DNA of 49,400 nt from Methylotenera_A sp031381645 (GTDB lineage Bacteria; Pseudomonadota; Gammaproteobacteria; Burkholderiales; Methylophilaceae), in NCBI GenBank assembly GCA_031381645.1, contig JANMYB010000038.1:1-49400 (forward strand), read 5' to 3'. Below are positions 32,970-42,657 of this stretch, piece after piece. The position numbers and the translations under genes were made by a program. The notes under the pieces were generated by a model. The model was not told the origin of the DNA and searched no databases. It was given only the letters and a program-made list of their open reading frames with translations. Within the stretch, counting starts at the first letter, position 1, and each line of letters begins with the position of its first letter.

Positions 32970-33710
32970 ATGAAACTTACTAGCCAACACTTGCGATTCA
33001 ATTTGATGCGTATAGCCTTCGTGCTAGCGCTCATGATGATGTCAGAACTAGGTCATGCAGAATCTACCCCCAATAATCAAGCCCTAAAGCAGAGCCTGCC
33101 TGCTTTGAAGGCTAAAATCACAGAATTTTTAGAGACGCAAACTATTGGCTATCCTGGCAAGGTGATTATTCGCGTTGGCGCAATTGATAACAATATGCGC
33201 TTGGGGCAATGTCCAGATGCGCAAGTTTTTTTACCAACAGGCAGTCGCGCATGGGGAAAAACTAGTATAGGCGTACGTTGCAGTGCGCCTAGTATATGGA
33301 CGATTTATGTGCAAGCTACAGTAAGTGTGGTAGCGCAATACTTGGTGGCAGCAGCACCTTTAGCGCAAGGACAGGTGGTGACAAGTCAGGATCTATTATT
33401 TGAAAGTGGCGATTTAACACAGTTGCCAGCGGGCGTTTTTACCGATCAGGCGCAAACCATCGGGCGCACCGTTAATATATCCATGAATGCAGGCACAGTG
33501 TTAAGACAAGAAATGCTAAAAATTTCTCCAGTCGTACAACAAGGGCAAACCGTTAAACTGACTTCAAGTGGCAATGGCTTTAGTGTTTCGGCTGAAGGTC
33601 AGGCGATGAGCAAGGCTAATGAAGGGCAAGTCGTGCAGGTTAAAGTCGCTAGCGGACAAATTGTAACTGGAATCGCGCGCAGAGGCGGCCAAATTGAAGT
33701 TGGGTTTTGA
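32970..33710 (+). CDS. flgA: P-ring assembly chaperone FlgA
   Basis: This 246-residue periplasmic protein has a signal peptide of about 30 residues ending ELGHA. The C-terminal SAF-type domain (about 120-245) contains VVTSQDLLFESGDLTQLPAG, a GRTVNISMNAGTVLR segment and the final ASGQIVTGIARRGGQIEV. It helps FlgI polymerise. It stands alone, divergent from flgB, and the flgM promoter lies 36 nt downstream. Confidence 0.95.
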   Translation: MKLTSQHLRFNLMRIAFVLALMMMSELGHAESTPNNQALKQSLPALKAKITEFLETQTIGYPGKVIIRVGAIDNNMRLGQCPDAQVFLPTGSRAWGKTSIGVRCSAPSIWTIYVQATVSVVAQYLVAAAPLAQGQVVTSQDLLFESGDLTQLPAGVFTDQAQTIGRTVNISMNAGTVLRQEMLKISPVVQQGQTVKLTSSGNGFSVSAEGQAMSKANEGQVVQVKVASGQIVTGIARRGGQIEVGF

Positions 33711-33745
33711 TGTTTACTATGATTAATAATTTAGTTAAAAAGGAT

Positions 33746-33772
33746 TAAAGTTCGCATAAACTATGCCGATAC
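33746..33772 (+). promoter_or_regulatory. Sigma-28 promoter of flgMN
   Basis: TAAAGTTC-N11-GCCGATAC has exact spacing and near-consensus boxes. It sits 69 nt before the flgM ATG. It makes the anti-sigma factor part of its own sigma factor's regulon, a known feedback in flagellar systems. Confidence 0.85.
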
Positions 33773-33840
33773 AAGTAGTATAGATGCGCTAGGTGTACAT
33801 GCTGATGCACGTAGTTATTTAAGCGAAAAGGAAAGTTCTC

Positions 33841-34158
33841 ATGAAAATTAATGATTCATTTAAAAACAAAGTAGATATTGGGATTGATAAAGTAGGCGCA
33901 GAAAAAACTGGCGCTGACAAAAAAACCGAAAAGACGCAAGTTGAAACCAAGGTAGTAGATAACGTGACATTGTCACCGATGTCTGCGCAATTACAATCTT
34001 TGGAAGCAAAAATTGCAACCGATAAAGTATTCGACGTTGAAAAAGTAGCTGCAATTAAATTAGCCATCTCAAGTGGCCAATTTATAGTGAGTTCTGAGAA
34101 AGTTGCAGATGGCTTAATTGAAACCGTGAAAGATTTACTCACTACTAAAAAAACATGA
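33841..34158 (+). CDS. flgM: Anti-sigma-28 factor FlgM
   Basis: This 105-residue protein is lysine-rich and disordered in its first half. The C-terminal half carries the FliA-binding helices (VDNVTLSPMSAQLQSLEAKI, then VEKVAAIKLAISSGQF and IVSSEKVADGLIE). FlgM holds FliA inactive until the hook is complete and is then exported. The ribosome site is AAGGAAAG. flgN follows after 7 nt. Confidence 0.93.
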   Translation: MKINDSFKNKVDIGIDKVGAEKTGADKKTEKTQVETKVVDNVTLSPMSAQLQSLEAKIATDKVFDVEKVAAIKLAISSGQFIVSSEKVADGLIETVKDLLTTKKT

Positions 34159-34165
34159 GGGCAGC

Positions 34166-34639
34166 ATGAAAGCACCAACTTCTATTAAAACAATCTCTTT
34201 TGAAAAAGATGCGAAACTGGCAATTGAATTGCTGGCTGCCATACGTAAAGAGCAATCTGCGCTGATAAGAGCAGATATTGATGCTATAGAAGCATTGCTA
34301 GATGAAAAATCCGAGGTGCTACAACGCATGAATCTAGTGGTGTTAAATCGCTATGAAGCATTGGCTGCAAATGGATTTGAGCCAAATGAAATAGGCATGA
34401 GCGATTGGCTTAAAAAGCAAGCTAAACCTGCTTTGAACGAAGCTTGGACGGGGCTAAGAAAAACCTTAATTCAAGCAAAAGAATTAAACCGCCTTAATGG
34501 CATTTTAATTGCTAAACAGTTTAATCTTAATCAGCAATTACTCGATCATCTACAGGGTAATTCAAGTGCTGGCGCTGTGTATAGCAGAAATGGTCAAGCA
34601 AAAACACAGTCTTCTACCCGTGCAGCCTTAATGGCTTGA
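34166..34639 (+). CDS. flgN: FlgK/FlgL export chaperone FlgN
   Basis: This 157-residue helical protein belongs to the FlgN family. It has a long N-terminal helix with LAIELLAAIRKEQSALIRAD and LLDEKSEVLQRMN, and the block LNRLNGILIAKQFNLNQQLL with a C-terminal tail. It escorts FlgK and FlgL to the export gate. It is co-transcribed with flgM from the sigma-28 site. Confidence 0.93.
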   Translation: MKAPTSIKTISFEKDAKLAIELLAAIRKEQSALIRADIDAIEALLDEKSEVLQRMNLVVLNRYEALAANGFEPNEIGMSDWLKKQAKPALNEAWTGLRKTLIQAKELNRLNGILIAKQFNLNQQLLDHLQGNSSAGAVYSRNGQAKTQSSTRAALMA

Positions 34640-34972
34640 TTGTTTTAAAAAAGCACGTTTTTTTGTATTGACTTCTTGCTGGAAAGTAAGCAAGATTAGT
34701 CTTAACACTCTAACAATAAATAAGAATAGTCGTGTTTTCTAGCTTACCGATGGAAGTTTGGGTACTTATTGCCTTTGCTTCTTAAGTGTAACGACAGTCG
34801 AGGTAGATTTAACAAAAATAAAAAATAACTACAAGTGTAGTGAATTCACAAATTGACTACGCAATATAAAGGCAGGTATACATTTGTCATCGTTTGGAGT
34901 AGGTATTAACACATGTGGCTGTTGCGTTTTCTGGAAACAGTTTAACATTTTGGTTGTTTACGGTAATTCATT
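34640..34972 (+). other. Noncoding gap between flgN and the large GGDEF/EAL gene
   Basis: 333 nt with no credible ORF. A perfect 7-bp dyad, TCTTGCT (34674-34680) with AGCAAGA (34689-34695), may end the flgMN transcript, although the T run after it is weak. An ACCGATGG at 34747 resembles a sigma-28 -10 box but lacks a -35. No clear promoter for the downstream gene was found. Confidence 0.5.
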
Positions 34973-37900
34973 ATGCGTTTAAGTAGCAGACTTGCCATCA
35001 TCGTCGCAACCAGCGTTGCGCTTATCACAATTCCTTCTGCAATAGGCCTTTACTACTATTACCAAGATAAGTTGTTAGATAAAGAGGCCAAGGCATTGCA
35101 GGTCGATACAGACATCAATATCGCAAACGTATTTAGGCCGATTTTACAAGAAGAGGCCAAGCTAAACTTCCTATCTCGACTGTTGGAAGAAGAACTCGCG
35201 GCTCCGGCAGAGCGTTATGAAGTGGAGCAGTTCGACGAAATGATGCAGCATGACACCGATGGCGTCTGGCGTAGCAAGCCAAAAACGATGGATGCTGCTA
35301 AATCTGCAGGTGTTTTTTTACCACCAGATGCTAAGCTAGATGCAAAACAAAAAATCTTGCATTTACGCAGTAAAAAAATTATAGATGCAGCAGCGTTTGG
35401 CCTTAATTCATATTTTACTAATTTGTGGTTAATCACCCATGATAAAACCGAAGTTATTTCTGATGAGTTGGTTCCAGATTTTATTATGCAAATGCGAGCG
35501 GATACAGACTACACAAAAACTACTTGGATGACACTAGGTGACCCAGTCACTAACCCTTTACGTGAGATGCGCTGGACCAAGGCAAGTTATGATCCAGTGC
35601 AAAAAAATTGGCTCATCAGCGCAGTGAAGCCAGTGGATGTGGATGGCGTTTGGATAGGTAATGTCGGGCAAGATATGCTTTTGCAGAATATGTTTGCTAC
35701 TTTGTTTAAAAAAACTCAGCGCTATCGTGGCGAGCTATTTTTTCTGCTTGATAAACATGGGCGTTACCTGCATGCAGGGCCTTGGCAGCAAGCATTAGAA
35801 GCGAACCCAGATAAATTTAAATTAGATTTCAGTCAAGCGCCACTACTTGAAAAGCTATTTAAACAAAAAGTTGATAATAGCGCGCTTGTTTTTGATCGAC
35901 AGGTGAGCATCAAGGGCAAAAAATATTTGGCAATAAGCACAAAGATAACCCCTACGGGTTGGCGCTATTATAGGCTAGTGTCAGTCACAGAGATTTTGGC
36001 TCCTTTAAATAAATTATTTATGCTAATGGGTGTTGTGTTGACATCTATGGGTCTGTTGATAGGCTTTTTAATCCATAAAGCCATACAAAAAACTATTCTA
36101 AGTCGAATTCAGACCTTGGCAGGTAAGGTATATAAGCAGGAGTCAGCAAATTTGTCGACGGCTACTCGCTTGACATTGACTGGCAATGCGGATGCAAGCC
36201 TGACTATTAACCCAGAAATGGAAGACGACATTTATTTAGCCTCACAAGGCTTTGATAATGCGTTAGTGCAGTTAAAAGAAAGCGAGCGCGAATTACAACT
36301 GTTGATGGATAATATTCCTGGCACAGTGGCGCGAGTCAATCGTGAGTTACGTTATGAGTATGTTAACAAAAATTATGAATTGGTGTTTGGCAAGCAGCCC
36401 AAATGGATTGTTGGGCACACTATGCAGGAACTGCAAGGCGAAGCAATGTTTAAACTCGCTGAGCCCTATGTGCAGCGTGCCTTGGCAGGAGAACGCTGTA
36501 GTTATGAAAGGGTAGCACATACGCCATCTGGTGAAGCTTTAACTGGCTTGGTGCATTTAATTCCAAATAAAGATGAAGACGAACAGGTAATCGGGTTTTT
36601 TGTCATTGGTCTTGATGTCACGCAAGTTAAAAAAGCTGAAGCAGAGATAGAAACTTCACGCAATCTTCTAAAAACAATTATTGATATAGCACCTGTGCAG
36701 ATTTTTTGGAAAGATTCCAATTCACGCTATATGGGCGGTAATACGGCATTTGCAAAAGATGCAAAGCTAAATAGTAGCGAAGACTTAATAGGTAAATTTG
36801 ATACGGATTTACTTTGGAAAGACAGTGCTGAGAAATTTCAACAGGAAGATCGAGAAATTCTTGAATCAGGCATTGCTAAACTTAATTATGAGCACATGTT
36901 AGTCCGACCAAATGGCGAAACTACATGGGCGAGATCATCAAAAGTACCTTTAAAAAATTTGAATGGCGAAATAATAGGCGTGCTTGGTGTTGATGAAGAC
37001 ATTACTGAGCGTAAGCAGCTCGAAGATGAAAGACTGGAAGCACAAAAACGATTCGAGAAAATCGCTCAAAATGTACCTGGAATCGTCTACCAGTTTCTTT
37101 TGCGTAAAGATGGCAGCTCATGCTTTCCTTACGCAAGCGAAGCAATAGGTTATATTTTCCGAGTAAGTCCCGAAGAGGTGCGTGAAGATGCATCTAAGGT
37201 ATTTGCGATGCTTCATCCTAACGACCATGACGACGTAGTGACTTCTATTCAAATATCAGCAAAAGATTTAACCCTATGGCGCGAAGAGTTTAGAGTGCGC
37301 TATGAAGATGGCACAGAGCGCTGGTTGTATGGTAATTCTTCACCAGACCTACAAGAAAATGGTGATGTGCTTTGGCATGGCTTTATCACGGATATTACTG
37401 AACAAAAGAAGATAGAAGTAGATGCTGCGGAATCGCGGACTCTGCTCAAGACAATTATTGATATCACACCAATTCAAGTGTTCTGGAAAGATGTGGACTC
37501 GCGGTATATTGGTTGCAATAAAGCTTTTGCCAATGCTGCCGGGGTTGAAACTACCGCAGATGTGATTGGTAAAGATGATACTCAGTTTGAATGGGCGTCT
37601 GAGGTCAAGCGCTATCGTGCAGATGATAGCGCTGTGATGAAGTCAGGTATACCTAAACTTTCCTATGAGCAATCTTTTGTATCATCTGATGGACAGAGGA
37701 AATGGGGGCGCACTTCCAAAGTTCAACTTAAAAATCAAAACAACGAAACGATTGGATTGCTGGGCATTCATGAAGATATCACTAAGCAGAAGCAGATAGA
37801 ACAAGAGTTGGCTGAGAGTGAGCATCGTTGGAAATACGCGTTAGAAGGCGCTGGCGATGCAGTTTGGGATTGCGATGAAGTCAGCCATATCATGTTTTAT

Positions 37901-40900
37901 TCTAAAGCTTGGAAGGAAATGCTGGGTTATTCTGAAGAGGAGATTACAGACAGTTTTGAGGAATGGGAAAGTCGCATTCACCCCGAAGATAAAAAAGCTA
38001 CACTTGTAGCGGCGCAAGATTGCCTTGATGGGAAAACCGCAAGTTATCGCCATGAATATCGTAGTCGCTGCAAAGATGGCAGCTATATATGGGTGCAAGA
38101 CCGTGGCACTGTGGTAAGTAGAAGTGAAGATGGTACAGCATTGCGAATGATTGGCACAGTAAGCGATATTAGTGAGCGTAAGCAAGTGCAAGCAGCTTTG
38201 TTGGCGAGTGAATCTCATTTGCGAGCTATCATCGATAATGAGCCAGCATGCATCAAAATAATGGATGCCCATGGGCGCCTGAGACAGATGAATCCAGCAG
38301 GACTGGCGATGATTGAGGCTGATTCACTGGATCAGGTAGTAGGGCGTCCGCTATCTGACGTTATCGTCCCAGAGTATCGCAAGGCCTTTGCTGAACTACA
38401 TGAACGTGTGATTGCTGGTGAATCCATGCAATTGGAATTCGAAGTGCTTGGTCTAAAGGGTGGGCGTCGCTGGCTGGAGACTCACGCTGTGCCAATGGTA
38501 GAGGATGGTGAAAATGTGCTCCTTGCTGTCACCCGTGACGTTACTGATCGTAAGCAGGCAGAGGAGGCGCTACGTGATAGCGAATATCGCTGGAAATTTG
38601 CGATTGAAGGTTCTGGTGATGGTGTTTGGGATGTGAATGTGCAAACGCAAGAAGCCACTTACTCTAAGCGCTGGAAAGAAATGCTGGGACTTGAAACAGA
38701 AAAACTGACAAATAATCGCCAGGAATGGATTTCGCGCATTCATCCTGATGATAGAGCGAATGTTTTAGATGCTGGACAAGCCTATTTAGAAGGCAAGAGA
38801 GATGCCTATGTGGTGGAATATCGCTTGCAGTGTAAAGATGGGGGGTATAAGTGGATGCTGAGCCGAGGGATGTTGGTAAGTCGTGACGAAGCAGGCAATC
38901 CCTTGCGCATGATTGGTACACAAACAGATATTTCTGAACGTAAAAGTGCTGAACAAATGATTCAGAAGGCGCAGGCAGAGCTGGAAGAATCGCATGACAA
39001 ATTTAAAGATTTGTATGAGTTTGCGCCTATTGGGTACCTCACCATTAGCAGGCATGGTTTGATTACTCAGCTTAATTGGCGGGCATCGGCGATGCTGGCG
39101 TCAGATCGCAAGAATATTATTAATCAGCGCATTACGCAATTTATTGATGAAAGTGACAAGCCGCGCTGGACACGTATGTTTTCGAATATCAAGGAGCTAA
39201 ACCCGTCAGAAGAGCTAAGTTTTGACTTGAAGTTTATACTTCACAATGGAATGAGTTTTTACGCAAACCTCAATTGCATACGCATGGATGATGAAGATGA
39301 GCAATCAATGCTGCGCGTTACGCTTGAAGATATCACCATGGTTAAAAATTCTGAAATAGATTTGCGAATCGCTGCTACTGCTTTTGAGTCGCAAGATGGC
39401 TTGATGATTACTGATTCAGAAAATCGAATTTTAAAGGTCAACAAAGCGTTTACTGACATTACTGGTTACACCGATGCTGAACTTATCGGTAAAAATCCAA
39501 GCATATTGAGCTCAGGTCGACATGATGCAGCTTTTTTTGATGCAATGTGGGAAAGCATTAATAAAACTGGTCGATGGTCAGGGGAAATTTGGAACAGGCG
39601 CAAAAGCGGCGATGTGTACCCTGAAAGTCTTACTATCTCTACAGTTAAAAATGATCTTGGGGTTATTACCAACTATGTGGGGGCAAATGCTGACATCAGT
39701 CAGATCAAGGCTGCAACAGAGGAGATTCAGCAACTTGCTTTCTTTGATTCTCTCACGCATTTGCCTAATAGACGTTTACTGATGGACAGGCTTAAACATG
39801 CCCTGGCTGCCTGTGCGCGCAGTGGAAGACAAGGTGCAGTCTTGTTTTTGGATCTAGACCATTTTAAAGTACTTAATGATTCGCTTGGCCATGATATTGG
39901 CGATTTGCTATTGCAGCAAGTCGCGACGCGATTGACTGCATGCGTACGTGAAGGTGACACTGTGGCCCGCTTGGGTGGTGATGAGTATGTGGTAGTGCTG
40001 GAAGACCTAAGTGATCAAGGCTTTGAGGGAGCGGCACAGACTGAAATCATCGCTAATAAAATTCTAGCGGCACTTAATCAGCCATATGAGCTTGATGTAC
40101 ACGAGCATCACATTACTCCTAGTATAGGCATTACCGTGTTTGATGGACATAGTGCCACAATTGAGGAGTTACTAAAACAAGCGGATATTGCTATGTATCA
40201 GGCTAAGAAAGCTGGCCGTAACACCATGCGTTTTTTCAATCCTCAGATGCAGACAAGCATAACGGCTCGAGTAGCGATTGAGCGTGAGTTACGTAAAGCG
40301 CTAGAAAATAAGCAACTGCATCTGCATTACCAAGTTCAGGTAGATAATCTTGGCCATCCGCTCGGTGCAGAGGCCTTAATCCGCTGGATACATCCTGAGC
40401 GTGGTCTCGTTTCACCTGCACAGTTCATTCCCTTAGCAGAGGAAACAGGGCTGATTTTACCTATCGGAAATTGGGTATTAGATACTGCTTGTGCCCAAAT
40501 TAAGGAGTGGCACCAAAACCCGCTAACGCGCGACCTTACACTTTCAATTAATGTGAGTGCAAAGCAGTTCCGCCAAGCTGATTTTGTGGAGCAAGTGCGC
40601 ACTGCCATCGAGCGACATGCTATTGATCCTATGCAACTAAAATTAGAACTGACAGAAAGCATTTTAGTGGACAACATCGAAGAAATTATTGTTTCTATGA
40701 CAGCGTTAGGGGAGATTGGTGTTCAGTTCTCATTAGACGATTTTGGTACTGGCTACTCATCGCTACAGTATCTCAAAAGGTTGCCCTTGTTTCAGCTTAA
40801 AATTGACCAATCATTTGTGCGCGACATTGTGACAGATAGCCATGATAGATCCATTGTGAGAACTATTATCGCCATGGCGCAAAGTCTTTATTTGAATGTA

Positions 40901-41071
40901 ATTGCCGAAGGTGTGGAAACCGAAGAACAGCGCGCGCTACTATTGAGCAATGGATGTAAGCGTTATCAGGGTTATTTGTTTAGCAAACCTGTGCCGATTG
41001 AACAATTTGAAGCAGTGCTCAGCCAAATTACAGCTAAAGTTTCTTCTAAGACTAATGAAGAGCATATTTAA
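34973..41071 (+). CDS. Membrane-bound multi-PAS GGDEF/EAL protein (c-di-GMP synthesis and breakdown)
   Basis: This 2032-residue protein has membrane helices at about 7-29 and 345-367, bounding a periplasmic sensor of about 315 residues (probably CACHE-like). Nine PAS-like modules follow, at about 440-555, 561-680, 692-815, 822-940, 948-1070, 1078-1195, 1202-1323, 1338-1458 and 1463-1582. The GGDEF domain has GGDEY at 1668-1672 and an RxxD inhibitory site (REGD) five residues before it. The EAL domain has EAL at 1800-1802, DDFGTGYSSL, IDQSFV and AEGVETEEQ, so its catalytic set looks complete. Both activities may be real. PAS 2 and 4, and PAS 5 and 7, are close duplicates of each other. It lies between flgMN and motD, tail to tail with the latter. 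Confidence 0.93.
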   Translation: MRLSSRLAIIVATSVALITIPSAIGLYYYYQDKLLDKEAKALQVDTDINIANVFRPILQEEAKLNFLSRLLEEELAAPAERYEVEQFDEMMQHDTDGVWRSKPKTMDAAKSAGVFLPPDAKLDAKQKILHLRSKKIIDAAAFGLNSYFTNLWLITHDKTEVISDELVPDFIMQMRADTDYTKTTWMTLGDPVTNPLREMRWTKASYDPVQKNWLISAVKPVDVDGVWIGNVGQDMLLQNMFATLFKKTQRYRGELFFLLDKHGRYLHAGPWQQALEANPDKFKLDFSQAPLLEKLFKQKVDNSALVFDRQVSIKGKKYLAISTKITPTGWRYYRLVSVTEILAPLNKLFMLMGVVLTSMGLLIGFLIHKAIQKTILSRIQTLAGKVYKQESANLSTATRLTLTGNADASLTINPEMEDDIYLASQGFDNALVQLKESERELQLLMDNIPGTVARVNRELRYEYVNKNYELVFGKQPKWIVGHTMQELQGEAMFKLAEPYVQRALAGERCSYERVAHTPSGEALTGLVHLIPNKDEDEQVIGFFVIGLDVTQVKKAEAEIETSRNLLKTIIDIAPVQIFWKDSNSRYMGGNTAFAKDAKLNSSEDLIGKFDTDLLWKDSAEKFQQEDREILESGIAKLNYEHMLVRPNGETTWARSSKVPLKNLNGEIIGVLGVDEDITERKQLEDERLEAQKRFEKIAQNVPGIVYQFLLRKDGSSCFPYASEAIGYIFRVSPEEVREDASKVFAMLHPNDHDDVVTSIQISAKDLTLWREEFRVRYEDGTERWLYGNSSPDLQENGDVLWHGFITDITEQKKIEVDAAESRTLLKTIIDITPIQVFWKDVDSRYIGCNKAFANAAGVETTADVIGKDDTQFEWASEVKRYRADDSAVMKSGIPKLSYEQSFVSSDGQRKWGRTSKVQLKNQNNETIGLLGIHEDITKQKQIEQELAESEHRWKYALEGAGDAVWDCDEVSHIMFYSKAWKEMLGYSEEEITDSFEEWESRIHPEDKKATLVAAQDCLDGKTASYRHEYRSRCKDGSYIWVQDRGTVVSRSEDGTALRMIGTVSDISERKQVQAALLASESHLRAIIDNEPACIKIMDAHGRLRQMNPAGLAMIEADSLDQVVGRPLSDVIVPEYRKAFAELHERVIAGESMQLEFEVLGLKGGRRWLETHAVPMVEDGENVLLAVTRDVTDRKQAEEALRDSEYRWKFAIEGSGDGVWDVNVQTQEATYSKRWKEMLGLETEKLTNNRQEWISRIHPDDRANVLDAGQAYLEGKRDAYVVEYRLQCKDGGYKWMLSRGMLVSRDEAGNPLRMIGTQTDISERKSAEQMIQKAQAELEESHDKFKDLYEFAPIGYLTISRHGLITQLNWRASAMLASDRKNIINQRITQFIDESDKPRWTRMFSNIKELNPSEELSFDLKFILHNGMSFYANLNCIRMDDEDEQSMLRVTLEDITMVKNSEIDLRIAATAFESQDGLMITDSENRILKVNKAFTDITGYTDAELIGKNPSILSSGRHDAAFFDAMWESINKTGRWSGEIWNRRKSGDVYPESLTISTVKNDLGVITNYVGANADISQIKAATEEIQQLAFFDSLTHLPNRRLLMDRLKHALAACARSGRQGAVLFLDLDHFKVLNDSLGHDIGDLLLQQVATRLTACVREGDTVARLGGDEYVVVLEDLSDQGFEGAAQTEIIANKILAALNQPYELDVHEHHITPSIGITVFDGHSATIEELLKQADIAMYQAKKAGRNTMRFFNPQMQTSITARVAIERELRKALENKQLHLHYQVQVDNLGHPLGAEALIRWIHPERGLVSPAQFIPLAEETGLILPIGNWVLDTACAQIKEWHQNPLTRDLTLSINVSAKQFRQADFVEQVRTAIERHAIDPMQLKLELTESILVDNIEEIIVSMTALGEIGVQFSLDDFGTGYSSLQYLKRLPLFQLKIDQSFVRDIVTDSHDRSIVRTIIAMAQSLYLNVIAEGVETEEQRALLLSNGCKRYQGYLFSKPVPIEQFEAVLSQITAKVSSKTNEEHI

Positions 41072-41078
41072 ATACGCT

Positions 41079-41097
41079 TAAGCAATTTTATTGCTTA
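41079..41097. terminator. Bidirectional terminator between the GGDEF/EAL gene and motD
   Basis: TAAGCAAT-TTT-ATTGCTTA is a perfect 8-bp hairpin in the short gap between converging genes. It overlaps the motD stop codon. It has no long T run. Confidence 0.55.
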
Positions 41098-41895
41098 TTG
41101 CTTTTTTTGTGGAATGACTTCTAAAGCAGAGTCTTCTTGGCTTAGTGACTCATAAAGAATCATAATGGATACACGGCGGTTTTTAGCACGTCCGACTGGG
41201 GTGTTATTTTCACTGATGGGTTGCGTAGAGCCGAATCCCAGCGCACTTAGCCGATAAGCACTAATACCAGAAGTATTTAACATTCTCACCACGCTACTGG
41301 CGCGAACAGCAGAGAGTTCCCAATTCGAATAAAAAGTATCGTTATGAATTTCAGTGTCATCAGTGTGACCTTCCACTTGAATTTGACGTTGATTATCTTT
41401 TAATTCCACCGCTATTTCGCTCAAAATTCCAGTGGCGGCTGTGGCCAGCTCGGCTGAACCAAGACTAAATAACAGGCTATCATTAATGTCGATACGAACC
41501 CCACGGTTATTCTGCGATACACGCACCTTTCCTTCGCTAATGAGCGGGGCGAGCGTGTTAGATAAATCAAGACCCATGCTAGTCATGGCTTCACGTTCAC
41601 GGCGTATTTTTTCTTGATATAGGTGCGATAAAGGTAAGGGTTTGACTATTGAACCTTGTTGGCCTTTAATTTTATCGTTGGTGCCAGTGTGATTTTTAAT
41701 GCTACCTGCAGGATTAACGCCAGAAAATGCGGTGCCCATTGACGATGTTAAATCGCTGTATTTGCTCTGGTTGACTGATGAAATAGCATACATCACCACA
41801 AAAAAAGCAAATAAAAGCGTAATAAAATCGGCGTAGGAAACTAGCCAGCGGTCTGGGCTTTCATCGTCTTCTTCTATCGGTTTTCTTCTAATCAT
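41095..41895 (-). CDS. motD: Flagellar stator protein MotD (MotB family)
   Basis: This 266-residue protein has one transmembrane helix (about 20-42, SYADFITLLFAFFVVMYAIS) with the proton-carrying aspartate D23. A periplasmic linker is followed by an OmpA-like peptidoglycan-binding domain (about 140-250) with VEGHTDDTEIH and GFGSTQPISENNTPVGRAKNRRV. Its pairing with the upstream motC-type gene next to fliA identifies it as the MotD type known from pseudomonads. No second stator set is in the window. Confidence 0.93.
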   Translation of the reverse strand: MIRRKPIEEDDESPDRWLVSYADFITLLFAFFVVMYAISSVNQSKYSDLTSSMGTAFSGVNPAGSIKNHTGTNDKIKGQQGSIVKPLPLSHLYQEKIRREREAMTSMGLDLSNTLAPLISEGKVRVSQNNRGVRIDINDSLLFSLGSAELATAATGILSEIAVELKDNQRQIQVEGHTDDTEIHNDTFYSNWELSAVRASSVVRMLNTSGISAYRLSALGFGSTQPISENNTPVGRAKNRRVSIMILYESLSQEDSALEVIPQKKQ

Positions 41896-41916
41896 TTAGG
41901 CTATGGTGCAATTGAG

Positions 41917-42657
41917 TTAGCGTAAATAAGCGAACAGGCGCTCTTCTACGATTCTTGGGTGATCGCCATTAGCAATGGAAACCCATGCATTTAGTAGCAT
42001 TTCGCGGCGCATCATTTCATGTTGTATCAGTGATTTAAGTTTGTTTGAAATGGGTAAAAAAACTAAGTTGGCTAGGCCAACACCATAAATGGTTGCGACA
42101 AAGGCTACTGCGATACCGCTACCCAATCTGCTAGGGTCTGAAAGGTTTTCCATCACATGAATCAAGCCAAGTACCGCACCCAATATGCCGATAGTGGGGG
42201 CATAGCCGCCTGCAGCGTTCCAGATTTTAGCCGCGTTGCGCTGCTGTATTTCATAAAAATGCATATCAATGGCGCAAATTTCTCTAATTTTATCAGGAGG
42301 TGTACCATCTATCATCAATCGCAAGCCTTTTTGTATGAATGGCTCGGTTTCTTTTTTTAGAAAAGATTCCAACATAAATATGCCTTCTTTGCGGGCAAAA
42401 TTACTCCAGAGACTGATGCGCTTGGCGAGTGCTTGTCTATCATCAACTGGCGTGGCAAAAACTTGTCGTACCATTAACACTCCAGCCATAAAGTTTTTTG
42501 CATTTGTTTGCAGCAAAACAGCACCAAAAGTGCCGCACAAGACAATTATAAAAGCGGCAGGCTGTAGCAGTGAACTGATATGCCCACCCTCGATGGCTTG
42601 CCCAAATAAAATACCGATTAGGGCAATGCCAATGCCGACTAAACTGCTCCAGTCCAT
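41917..42657 (-). CDS. motC: Flagellar stator protein MotC (MotA family)
   Basis: This 246-residue protein has four membrane helices and a cytoplasmic loop that engages FliG. Features are IGIALIGILFGQAIEGGHIS at the N-terminus, and the third/fourth helices GGYAPTIGILGAVLGLIHVM and GIAVAFVATIYGVGLANLVF. The start lies inside the end of fliA (19-nt overlap), so stator synthesis is coupled to FliA synthesis. Confidence 0.95.
   Translation of the reverse strand: MDWSSLVGIGIALIGILFGQAIEGGHISSLLQPAAFIIVLCGTFGAVLLQTNAKNFMAGVLMVRQVFATPVDDRQALAKRISLWSNFARKEGIFMLESFLKKETEPFIQKGLRLMIDGTPPDKIREICAIDMHFYEIQQRNAAKIWNAAGGYAPTIGILGAVLGLIHVMENLSDPSRLGSGIAVAFVATIYGVGLANLVFLPISNKLKSLIQHEMMRREMLLNAWVSIANGDHPRIVEERLFAYLR

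Noticed and set aside
34747..34754. Possible sigma-28 -10 box (ACCGATGG) before the large GGDEF/EAL gene
   Set aside because: The sequence 11 nt upstream does not resemble TAAAGTTT.
37841..38272. 143-codon ORF antisense inside the GGDEF/EAL gene, and sequence repeats there
   Set aside because: The repetition comes from PAS module duplication in the sense frame; it is neither a CRISPR-like array nor a separate gene.
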